This document shows positions 39,331 through 47,738 of a DNA stretch of 64,000 nucleotides, piece by piece. Both the position numbers and the translations under genes were made by a program. The notes beneath the pieces were generated by a model that saw only the letters and a list, made by a program, of their open reading frames with translations, made no database searches and was not told the DNA's origin. The DNA is from Burkholderia sp. Leaf177. Lineage in GTDB: Bacteria > Pseudomonadota > Gammaproteobacteria > Burkholderiales > Burkholderiaceae. Within the stretch, counting starts at the first letter, position 1. Every line of letters begins with the position of its first letter. The stretch lies in contig NZ_LMPF01000022.1 in assembly GCF_001424345.1 (NCBI RefSeq), positions 267,527-331,526 of the forward strand. The letters run 5' to 3'.

Positions 39331-39723
39331 TATTGTGTCAAGGCGATGTAGGCATCGTTTTCCTCTTCAGTTTCTCCCGAGTAGGCGATGCGGCGGGAGG
39401 CGCCGTATAAAATTCTGGTAGATGCATCCGCCATGCAACATCAACTGCCGCGTGCTCACGAAACGAGGTTCGTACAAGCACTACATCCTCACATGATTTC
39501 AATTGGGATATACGATGACACATATGCCGTTATCGACAGAAAGCAACACGCGAAAGTGATCTTTCAAATCAACTAAGTACCTCTTTTGCTCATCGCTATG
39601 TATAAATGTGAAGCGCCTCCTCGCTCTGCACAGCTTTGCCGCTGCAAGCAATCTTATGAGGTCGGCGATGATCATTTGATTGGTAGAGAGGTCGCACCGG
39701 TCGAAGATGGCAGACCTATAGCG

Positions 39724-39737
39724 TTCAATATATTGCT
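39724..39737. promoter_or_regulatory. Shared operator, degenerate copy
   Basis: TTCAATATATTGCT: left half and centre match, the right end is degraded. It lies upstream of the FAD oxidoreductase gene, although more than 400 bases from its start. Confidence 0.4.
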
Positions 39738-40168
39738 TGACACTCCGCTTTGTTGATTAAACAATATATGCTTTGTTGCAACACGCAGGCGATTGAGGCA
39801 CTCGGCGCATCGGACATTTGATGAGGGTTTGCCCTTGGTAGAGGATACGCATGCAAATCGACTTGAAAGATTTTCATCAGCTTCATCAACTATTGGCGCC
39901 TCGAAGCGTCGCACTGTTCCTGAGCAACGGCCTGGAGTCTCGATGCGTATTTCACACCTGAGATCGGCAGTTGACCCAGCGTGACCCCCCGCAACTAGTG
40001 GTGAATTTGACAGTCCAACGAGACTTCACCATCGATGTGGTGAATAACCAGCTTTACTCCAGCAGTGAGCTTCGCATCGGTCAGCTTGGTTCAGGCCACG
40101 TTAGAAGGTCATTTTGGTATGAGACAAGACGTCGATTGTGCAGTTTGAAAGAAATCCAGGCGGAATTT

Positions 40169-41497
40169 ATGTTGAGAGTGAATGAGGTTGCGGACAGCGA
40201 TGGCTTTCCGGACAACGTAGACGTTGCGATCATAGGCGGAGGCATTGTTGGCGTAGCAGCGGCTTACGAGCTTGCCCGGTTCGGAGTGTCCGTGGCGCTC
40301 TTCGAAAAAGGATACATAGGTGCCGAGCAGTCCTCACGTAATTGGGGTTTCGTTCGGCAACAGAACCGTGATTTGCTTGAGTTACCCTTGGCCATGCGGA
40401 GCTTGCGTCGATGGGGCGAACTCAGCGACGAAATCGGATTTGATCTCGGGTTTAGACGAACTGGCATCTTATACGGAAGCGACAATCCGACCGAGATCGA
40501 GAAATGGGAGGAGTGGGGTAGGGCTGCACGTCAACAAGGTTTCGTTAGCCACATGCTTTCAGCGTCCGAGATTCGAGAGATCAGTGGTGTGCAACATCCA
40601 AATTTTAAGGCTGGCGTGTGGTCCCCTGACGATGGTCGCGCTGAGCCTTCAATGGCAGCTCCTGCTATCGCCGAAGGAGCGAAAAAGTTCGGTGCGAATA
40701 TTTACCAGACCTGTGCGGTGCGAGGGTTTGACATTAGTGCAGGCCGTATATCCGGAGTTGTAACAGAGCGCGGACTTGTCCGCTCATCCACGGTTATTTG
40801 CGCTGGAGGGGCTTGGAGCTCGCGGCTGTGCCGTCAATATGGCATTGCGCTGCCATCAGCGAACATTGTCGGCTCTGCTATGCGCACTTCGGTGGCGCCC
40901 GAAGTTACAAATGGTTGTCTAAGTGCTGGCAATTTCGCAATGCGTCGACGCATTGACGGGGCCTATACCTTAGCGGTTCCCGGTCACGGCCGAATGGAAT
41001 TGACGCCGCAAGGTCTTGGTTACGCGGCCAAATTCTATGAAGTCTATCGTAGCAAGGTAGCAAAGAAATTAAAAATCCGTATTGGAAAGAGTTTTTTTAA
41101 CGGTCCTGAAGCAGCCGGTACGTGGTCATTGGACGATATCTCGCCGTTCGAAAAACAACGTGTACTGAATCCTAGTCCTGATCACGAGTGGGCAGCGATC
41201 GCTTTGCGTAGAGTTATTTCTGCTTATCCGGTCCTGTCACAGGTCCGGGTGGTACAGATGTGGGCGGGATTGATTGACACTACTCCAGACCTCTTTCCGG
41301 TGATCTCTACAGTTGATCAATTGCCGGGACTTGTGATCGCCTCCGGTTTTAGCGGACATGGCTTCGCGACCGGTCCAGGAGCGGGGCAGCTAATCGCCGA
41401 AATGGTGACTAATCGGCAGCCGTTCACTGACATATCTGACTACCGTCTTTCACGCTTTAGTGATGGCTCGGCAACGAAGCGCCCTGAAATGATGTAA
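40169..41497 (+). CDS. FAD-dependent amine/D-amino-acid oxidoreductase (DAO family)
   Basis: 442 residues from the ATG preceded by GGCGGAA. The ADP-binding motif VAIIGGGIVGVAAAYELARF is at 19-38, followed by EQSSRNWGFVRQQNRD. The C-terminal QMWAGLIDTTPDLFPVIS and SGFSGHGFATGPGAGQLIAE are the usual FAD-closing motifs. Enzymes of this group oxidise secondary or primary amines or amino acids to imines and release an aldehyde or keto acid, which fits with the aldehyde dehydrogenase of the same regulon. Substrate unknown. Confidence 0.92.
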   Translation: MLRVNEVADSDGFPDNVDVAIIGGGIVGVAAAYELARFGVSVALFEKGYIGAEQSSRNWGFVRQQNRDLLELPLAMRSLRRWGELSDEIGFDLGFRRTGILYGSDNPTEIEKWEEWGRAARQQGFVSHMLSASEIREISGVQHPNFKAGVWSPDDGRAEPSMAAPAIAEGAKKFGANIYQTCAVRGFDISAGRISGVVTERGLVRSSTVICAGGAWSSRLCRQYGIALPSANIVGSAMRTSVAPEVTNGCLSAGNFAMRRRIDGAYTLAVPGHGRMELTPQGLGYAAKFYEVYRSKVAKKLKIRIGKSFFNGPEAAGTWSLDDISPFEKQRVLNPSPDHEWAAIALRRVISAYPVLSQVRVVQMWAGLIDTTPDLFPVISTVDQLPGLVIASGFSGHGFATGPGAGQLIAEMVTNRQPFTDISDYRLSRFSDGSATKRPEMM

Positions 41498-41501
41498 AGC
41501 T

Positions 41502-41528
41502 GCAACCGGGCGCGGGCGGGTTGCTTGT
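41502..41528 (+). terminator. Probable terminator after the FAD oxidoreductase
   Basis: GCAACC pairs with GGTTGC around a GC-rich loop, followed by TTGT. It begins five bases after the stop codon. Confidence 0.5.
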
Positions 41529-41651
41529 CGCATCTGATAATCAAAATGAGCCTATGAGGGCCTGAGATCCAGATGGTCAAAGGACTTGATGATTGAAACG
41601 GCTGGCGCCTAGTCGACCCTTACTGATCGAAAATTGCCGAGGCTTATAACG

Positions 41652-42629
41652 ATGAGCGTTGAAATCTATCCCATTGAAGTGGCGTTTCCCAGTATCGGTA
41701 GGCACGAGCATTCAAACACCGGCATTCCTTTCGTACATACATTCGAGTCAGGCGTCGCTGGGCCTCACGTGATGATAAATTCGCTTACACATGGAAACGA
41801 AGTGTGCGGTGCGATCGTCATTGACGCTCTCTTGCGCGGCAAATTGCGTCCGCGACGCGGTCGGTTGACGCTTGCGTTCGCCAATGTTGCTGCCTATAAA
41901 AGCTTCGACCCATCGTCACCCGACGCGGCTCGTTTCGTTGATCAGGATTTTAATCGCGTTTGGACGTCGAGTATTCTTGACGACGCGGCCAATATATCGA
42001 GCGAACTCTGTCGTGCTCGCGACATGCGCCCGCTCATCGATACCGTCGATTTATTACTCGACCTTCATTCAATGCACGAGGCTAGTTCGCCATTGATCGT
42101 AGCGGGACCTCTCGAGAAGGGCGAAGAGTTGTCGTGTCAGGTTGGCGTGCCAGCTACCGTCATCTGCGACCATGGTCATCCCGAAGGACGCCGACTGCGC
42201 GACTATGAGGGATTCGGAAATCCCGACAGTCCGAAAAATGCGTTGCTCATAGAATGTGGACAGCATTGGGCTGCGGAAGCCGTGGTTGTCGCAAAAGATG
42301 TAACTGCGCGATTTCTAGTATCGACGGGTGTAGTTGATACGGTAGACCTCCCGAGCGAATGGACAAGACCGTTGGAACCAGTGATGCGAGTCGTACGCGT
42401 CACGGAACCGGTTGTAGCTAACAGCTATGACTTTCGCTTTGCCGATGCGTACACAGGGTTGGAGCTCTTTGAAAAGGCCGGCACAATCATCGGTTGGTCA
42501 AACGGCGAACCGGTGCGCACCCCCTACGATCAATGCGTGCTTGTCATGCCGTCGCTTCGACAACTACGCCCTGGCGTCACAGTTGTGCGGTTTGGAAAAT
42601 TGGCAAAAGAACTCAGACTCCCATGTTGA
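41652..42629 (+). CDS. Succinylglutamate desuccinylase/aspartoacylase-like deacylase
   Basis: Zinc-dependent amidohydrolase of the AstE/aspartoacylase (M14-like) family, 325 residues. Zinc ligands His47 and Glu50 (THGNE) and His139 (LDLHS) are present, as are the substrate-binding DQDFNR (97-102) and the catalytic Glu201 (LLIECG). Family members remove an acyl group from an N-acyl amino acid or amine. ATG 41652 was chosen over an upstream TTG since GAGG precedes it. It could process the ring-opened or acylated product of HyuAB. Confidence 0.88.
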   Translation: MSVEIYPIEVAFPSIGRHEHSNTGIPFVHTFESGVAGPHVMINSLTHGNEVCGAIVIDALLRGKLRPRRGRLTLAFANVAAYKSFDPSSPDAARFVDQDFNRVWTSSILDDAANISSELCRARDMRPLIDTVDLLLDLHSMHEASSPLIVAGPLEKGEELSCQVGVPATVICDHGHPEGRRLRDYEGFGNPDSPKNALLIECGQHWAAEAVVVAKDVTARFLVSTGVVDTVDLPSEWTRPLEPVMRVVRVTEPVVANSYDFRFADAYTGLELFEKAGTIIGWSNGEPVRTPYDQCVLVMPSLRQLRPGVTVVRFGKLAKELRLPC

Positions 42630-43325
42630 GTAGGATATTTGAGTCGACGCCTGAATGGTGCCCAAGGCACGAATAGAGCGTCTCGACGATACATCATCGG
42701 GTGACTCAGCGAGGCCGGCGCCGCCGTCTTTGTTTTCCCCGAGAGAGTTCGTATTACCGGTCAGGCGATGAAGTTCTTGGAAGGGTCAATTTATGTTTAA
42801 TCGTGCTCAGGACGGCAGCGAAGGGGTTGTGATCGCATGCAATGTTGTAGCCCGCAACGTTACTGGCTGCATATTTTCATGTAACCAGTGAACATGATTT
42901 ATAAAAGAGCCATTTCTTTGCCTTTCCCCGGCGCCGCGCCGAGTTTTACTCGAGCAGGGGACGCAAAAAAGATGTGTCGATAGTCCAAGCTCACGGTGAT
43001 ATTGATCTGGAGAAAGTCGCACAATAGCGCTCGAATCCTACGTGGCGGGCAGATGCGTGCTTCTACCACGAGAGTACTGCTATGACGAGGTGTTCGCGCC
43101 CGTACAGTCGAACAAATCGAGTCGTTAAACGTGCGGGTCAAGTCATCTTGGCAAGAAAGCGCCACACGTGATGCTATGTAAAACCACGATCGCGTTTAGC
43201 AATGCGTTAACGTTAGCTTTAATCACCATCTCCCGAGGTCAACCTCAGAGATCGGGAACACCGCTGACGATCCGTTTTGCAATTGGGAACAATAGCAATA
43301 CGACTCACACTTGACGGAGACGGAA
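42630..43325. other. Intergenic region before the CapA-like gene
   Basis: About 700 bases without a supported gene. I see no clear copy of the shared palindrome here. The last bases carry the ribosome-binding site GGAGA of the CapA-like gene. Confidence 0.5.
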
Positions 43326-44447
43326 ATGGCTGACTGGAATTTCGCCGCTGTGGGCGATGTCTTGATTAACCGAGAAAATCCCCGAGACGCATTTTTTGGG
43401 TCAAAGGATTTGTTGGAAAGATTCGATCTGGTGTTCGGCAACTGCGAGGGAGCTTTCACTGATTGTCCGCATTTTGCACCGAGTGCCGGGCTCCGAGTTT
43501 ACTCTGCAAAAGCTAACGGAATGGGCCTAGCCGAGGCCGGTTTTAATGTTATGGGGCTCGCGAACAACCATATTCTTGATGCCGGGTACGAAGGGCTGGC
43601 GGATACTTTGGAGCTTCTGCACTCGCAGGGGATTAAGACAGTTGGGGTTGGTGCCAACTTGGCGGAGGCAAGAACGCCGACGATTGTGGAAAGGGACGGA
43701 GTGAAGGTTGGCTTCCTTGCTTTCGCTTCTGTGTACCCTACGGGCTATGAGGCTCGTGCGTCGGTCCCTGGCTTGGCCGCTATGCGAGTGCATTCGTTTG
43801 TTGCTTCCCTTAACCATCAGGATCCCGGCGTACCTCCTGAAGTTCGCACTATCCCGTATCCAGAAGATGTCGAACTGCTCAAATCGTTGATCATGGATCT
43901 GCGCACGAAGGTAGATGTCGTCGTTGTCAGCCACCATTGGGGACAATTTAGACCAGTCTATTTGACTGAATACGAGCGTGTGTTGGCCCACGCTTCTGTA
44001 GAGGCCGGCGCAGATATTGTCTTAGGACACCATCACCACTTCCTGCGCGGCGTAGAGATCTACATGGGCAAGCCGATCTATTATGGGTTGGGCCATTTTG
44101 TCTTTGACACTTTTGGCATTGAAATGACCGGCTATCTGCGTAAAGAGATGGGTGAGTACGCGATATATCCGCGCGATGGCTACCCCTTGCTTCCGTTTCA
44201 CCCGGACGCCCGCATGACCTTGGTCGCATCGTTTGATTTCGACGGGAAGGTGATGAAATCATTTGGGTTCTTCCCGTGTCTCATTAATCAACAAAACCAC
44301 GCTATTCCCTTTTTAGCGGGGGATCAGCAGGCTCAGGAAGTTATAGATTACGTTTCAAAGATTACCGATGAAGTATCGCTAAAAACACTGTACGGGCCTG
44401 TGTCGGAGAAAAATGGCTTCGCGTATTGTCGCTTATGGGAGAGCTAA
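43326..44447 (+). CDS. CapA-like protein (PGA_cap metallophosphatase-fold family)
   Basis: 373 residues from ATG 43326. Metallophosphatase-type motifs appear in order: AAVGD (7-11), FGNCEG (37-42), GLANNHILDAG, VVVSHHWG, and VLGHHHHFLRG. CapA proteins are known from poly-gamma-glutamate capsule export, but many catabolic clusters hold cytosolic members of unknown role. No signal peptide or membrane anchor is seen here, so a cytoplasmic enzyme is more likely than capsule synthesis. A broken copy at 28796 lies at the other end of the same cluster. Confidence 0.88.
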   Translation: MADWNFAAVGDVLINRENPRDAFFGSKDLLERFDLVFGNCEGAFTDCPHFAPSAGLRVYSAKANGMGLAEAGFNVMGLANNHILDAGYEGLADTLELLHSQGIKTVGVGANLAEARTPTIVERDGVKVGFLAFASVYPTGYEARASVPGLAAMRVHSFVASLNHQDPGVPPEVRTIPYPEDVELLKSLIMDLRTKVDVVVVSHHWGQFRPVYLTEYERVLAHASVEAGADIVLGHHHHFLRGVEIYMGKPIYYGLGHFVFDTFGIEMTGYLRKEMGEYAIYPRDGYPLLPFHPDARMTLVASFDFDGKVMKSFGFFPCLINQQNHAIPFLAGDQQAQEVIDYVSKITDEVSLKTLYGPVSEKNGFAYCRLWES

Positions 44448-44575
44448 TTTCGGCGGGTCGAATAAGTGCGCTTGCGAGTAAAGAATTGACCTAAGCTGGT
44501 AGTTTCGATTGTTAGGCGGCTTAGGATCCGGTTGCCGTTTCCTTCGGTTTCTGGTTCCCGCTAGGCTTGCAGCTG

Positions 44576-44596
44576 ACCGACAGCTCTGTCGGTTTT
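44576..44596 (+). terminator. Intrinsic terminator after the CapA-like gene
   Basis: ACCGACA and TGTCGGT form a 7-bp stem with a four-base loop, followed directly by TTT. Confidence 0.65.
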
Positions 44597-44820
44597 GCGC
44601 CAACTAGTCACCCTACCGTATAGCTTTTAGGTTGAAATTGAAGTCGTTGTAAGTTGCGGATCTGTATTGAACGGAAACACCTGTTTTGTACCGCTCTGTA
44701 TCCCCGGGGCTTTCTGTTCTATTTCGGAAAATCCGGGGGCATTTTTTAATTCGCGGTGCAGCGAAACCATATGGCAAAGTTGCTTTTACATTATTTACCT
44801 TAAAAATTAAAAGGTCTTAT

Positions 44821-46641
44821 ATGGTTTTGTCCATACGTATCCGGATTCTTATTACTTGCACAGCTATCTTGGTCGCATCACTGGCTATTACTAGTGCTGT
44901 GAACTGGGTGATAGCACGCACCTATAATCATAAAAGCATCGACGAAAATCTTAATGCAATATCAGCTGGCCACTCCCTTGCTATCAGCGACTGGATTGAC
45001 GGAAAGTCCAGAATGGTTGCTACAATTGCACCCGAGCAATTGAATGGCGATGCAACGATAGCTCTCACCCAACTTAAGACAGGCGGCGGATTTTCCGCGG
45101 CGTATGTAGGCTATCCAGATAAACGTTACATTGCTAATGCCGGAGAACCACGACCGGGGCCAGGTTTTGATCCGACTATGCGCCCTTGGTTTAAAATGGC
45201 GGTAGAAGCTGGAAAGTTGACCGTGACTAAGCCCTATATGGCATTAACGCTAGATAAGCTCGTCGTGACGTTCGCTAAGCCAGTGACTCTAAATGGCATA
45301 TTCGAAGGCGTACTTTGTGCAAATGTACCACTTGATACGGTAAGCGCCGACATAAGGGGTATCCATCCGACCCCAAACAGCTTCGCTTTCATCACCGACA
45401 GCAGTGGCATCATCATTGCGCATCCCGATGCTAAACTTGCTTTAAAGGCTGCCACATACATAGTTCCGAACTTGACCGCTGAGACGCTGAATGGGCTTGC
45501 TGACACGTCGAAGCCCATGGCAGTCATAATTAATGGTGCAACGAAGTTGTTGCATGCAGAAAAAATCAAAGGCACTGACTGGAACTTGATCATCGCACTT
45601 GATGAATCGGAAGCAACAGCTGGAATGCGCGCAACGGCAATTGCGAACGTCATCACCCTGTTAGTCGTTGCTCTAGCAGCTAGCTTACTTTTAGGCGCCC
45701 TCACAGCGCCGCCATTTAGGCGCTTGTCCCACGTCCGCGATGCAATGCAGGAAATCGGCTCTGGCAGTGGAGACCTTACTAAACGCTTGCCAACGAGGGG
45801 CAATGACGAGGTCTCGGCTATCGCTAGTTCGTTTAATCTGTTTGTCGACAAAATGACATCGGTGCTGATCGACATCCGCAATAGCAGCGAATCCGTAAAA
45901 AATGCTGCGACTGAAATCTCCCAAGGCAACCAAGATTTGTCGGCACGCACCGAACACGCTGCGTCATCGCTTCAGCAAACGGCGGCCTTAATGGAAGAAT
46001 TGCATGGTACGGTGCGGCAGACGGCCGATTCAGCGAACCATGCTAACCAATTGGCCAACGTGGCATCTCAGGTAGCCTTACGGGGTGGCATTGTTGTTGA
46101 TGAAGTCGTTGCAACAATGGAAGCTATCTCGGATTCGTCAGGGAAGATCGCTGACATTATTAGCGTGATCGACGGCATTGCCTTCCAAACTAATATCCTC
46201 GCCTTGAACGCGGCGGTGGAAGCGGCGCGCGCCGGCGAGCAGGGCAGAGGTTTCGCGGTGGTGGCTGGCGAGGTTCGGACACTGGCGCAACGCAGCGCGC
46301 AAGCCGCAAAAGAAATCAACCAATTGATCTCCGACTCAGTAAGCAAAGTCGGCTCAGGTACACAACTTGTATCCACGGCTGGCGCCGCGATGCGCGAAAT
46401 CGTCGATAGCGTACACAGGGTTAGCAATATTATCGAGGAAATTTCGATAGCGACGAGCGAGCAAAGCACCGGCATTGGACAAGTCAATCAAGCCGTGACG
46501 CAACTTGATGAAGTCACTCAGCAGAACGCAGCGCTGGTCGAAGAATCGTCGGCCGCTGCAGATTTTCTTAAAGAGCAATCGTTTAAACTGGCTGAAGCAG
46601 TGGGACGCTTCCGTATGATCGATCTCGGCCCGTTGCCATAG
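44821..46641 (+). CDS. Methyl-accepting chemotaxis protein, double-Cache type
   Basis: 606 residues from ATG 44821, which starts the first membrane helix (SIRIRILITCTAILVASLAI). A periplasmic dCache sensor of about 240 residues follows (DPTMRPWFKMAVEAGKLTVT, GIIIAHPDAKLALK), then a second helix, HAMP, and the signalling domain (ISVIDGIAFQTNILALNAAV). A longer upstream frame is rejected because it precedes the membrane helix and lacks a start site. It is a paralogue of the receptor at 59484. dCache_1 receptors commonly bind amino acids or amines, in keeping with the neighbouring gene functions. Confidence 0.93.
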   Translation: MVLSIRIRILITCTAILVASLAITSAVNWVIARTYNHKSIDENLNAISAGHSLAISDWIDGKSRMVATIAPEQLNGDATIALTQLKTGGGFSAAYVGYPDKRYIANAGEPRPGPGFDPTMRPWFKMAVEAGKLTVTKPYMALTLDKLVVTFAKPVTLNGIFEGVLCANVPLDTVSADIRGIHPTPNSFAFITDSSGIIIAHPDAKLALKAATYIVPNLTAETLNGLADTSKPMAVIINGATKLLHAEKIKGTDWNLIIALDESEATAGMRATAIANVITLLVVALAASLLLGALTAPPFRRLSHVRDAMQEIGSGSGDLTKRLPTRGNDEVSAIASSFNLFVDKMTSVLIDIRNSSESVKNAATEISQGNQDLSARTEHAASSLQQTAALMEELHGTVRQTADSANHANQLANVASQVALRGGIVVDEVVATMEAISDSSGKIADIISVIDGIAFQTNILALNAAVEAARAGEQGRGFAVVAGEVRTLAQRSAQAAKEINQLISDSVSKVGSGTQLVSTAGAAMREIVDSVHRVSNIIEEISIATSEQSTGIGQVNQAVTQLDEVTQQNAALVEESSAAADFLKEQSFKLAEAVGRFRMIDLGPLP

Positions 46642-47484
46642 TAAGCTCGGTTTCGGATTAAGAAAGCTTTGGGCTGAGTCGCACAAGAGGCAGCGCGCCG
46701 TCTTGCTGATATTTCCGAGCTAATGCCTCAAGACTGGAGCAGCGGTTGGTGACACGGCGCAGCCTGAACTACCTTGGGGCTCTATAAGGCAGGGACTGCA
46801 CGAAGCTTGATGCGTACTGTCCAGTGTTCCCACTCGCGAAAGCCTTTTCGGTGTGGGCCGTGCGGTTTTGCGGTTTGAGTGGCCGAGCGGGTGCGTCCAG
46901 CACCGCAAGCATGTTTCAGAGTGCCCGCGAAGTGAGGTATTCGGGCGCCCGTACAGCGGGTTTGCCCAATGGTAGCGCAATTTCCGTGGGACTTTAGCTT
47001 GCCGCACTGACGCTTCGTTATAGCGGACTGACCGCGGATACATGCCGATTCTGCCGAAACCGCGCGGACCGAGGATCCTATAACCGCCTGCCGCTTGCGA
47101 GATGTTTCGAAGCGGAAAAAGAGGGGAGAAGGAAAATGTCAACGCAGATGGCCCCAAGGGGCTTCAGCAGATGACCGACGAAGGACTTCGTCTCGCAAGG
47201 TACGCAGATAATGCCTGTAGCAAAACCGAAATGGGGTGTTAGCGATCATCACAGCTAAAACAGTCTGAGGAACACTTTAGTCATCCGCAGGAAAGCCAAA
47301 GGAACATCACCTCCGGACCATCGGCGTATGAATGGGTTATTACCGATGTAGGACGCCCGTCCACAGTCTGAACTTCTTCCTAAACTTAAATCTGTGCATA
47401 ACATACTGAAGAGAGTTAACTAAAATAACCTCTTGTTGAAGGTTTAGTTGTCATGTACTGTTACAACGTTCCAAATATGCAGCA
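46642..47484. other. Intergenic region before the glycine riboswitch
   Basis: About 840 bases without a supported gene. A 145-codon open frame on the minus strand (46720-47157) has no recognisable motif and unusual composition. The promoter for the riboswitch transcript should lie in the AT-rich last 100 bases (for example TTGTTG around 47432). Confidence 0.45.
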
Positions 47485-47657
47485 CGGGAGAGATCGTTCG
47501 ACAGAACGGCGCCGACGGAGCAACCGCCCCGGAAACTCTCAGGCAAAAGGACTGTTGCTGCAGGAACATCTGGAGAGTGGCGCTGCGTGCGTCCACCGAA
47601 GGGGAGCCTCGATCCTGAGATGGGCGGGCGAAACTCTCAGGTACAGGAACAGATGGG
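47485..47657 (+). promoter_or_regulatory. Tandem glycine riboswitch
   Basis: Two glycine aptamers in series. Aptamer 1 (47485-47561) has GCGCCGACGGAGCAACCGC, then AAACTCTCAGGCAAAAGGAC. Aptamer 2 (47567-47657) has CACCGAAGGGGAGCC and GGGCGGGCGAAACTCTCAGG. Both GAGAG/CTCTC P1-type pairings and the linker are visible. The 5' strand of the outer stem of aptamer 2, CATCTGG (47567-47573), is repeated at 47722-47728, 11 bases before the start codon of the next gene, which suggests a competing helix that governs translation. Confidence 0.94.
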
Positions 47658-47738
47658 GCATCGCCGCCGGAAGCCGCAACGCGTAACGAACGCGTTCAGT
47701 TGCGACCAGCGATGCTCAACTCATCTGGACCACCTCGT

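Larger units (their letters stand above)
39281..40168. other. Divergent intergenic region between hyuA and the FAD oxidoreductase
   Basis: About 890 bases. Two copies of the shared operator are present (39317-39330 and 39724-39737), plus a degenerate third trace, ACAATATATG, at 39761-39770. Open frames of about 60 codons have no recognisable features. A long in-frame extension upstream of the FAD gene lacks the N-terminal features of that family and is not counted as coding. Confidence 0.5.

Noticed and set aside
39971..40168. 66-codon N-terminal extension of the FAD oxidoreductase
   Set aside because: The FAD motif should lie near the N-terminus. ATG 40169 has a ribosome-binding site and gives normal family length.
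44686..44820. 45-codon extension before the dCache chemoreceptor
   Set aside because: It would place hydrophilic residues before the first membrane helix, and ATG 44821 has its own AAGG site.
46720..47157. 145-codon open frame on the minus strand between a chemoreceptor and the riboswitch
   Set aside because: No motif, no ribosome-binding site, and odd composition rich in Arg, Pro, Ser and Cys. Probably decayed or non-coding.
47453..47686. Open frame across the glycine riboswitch
   Set aside because: The region is structured RNA. The codons follow aptamer consensus sequence by chance.
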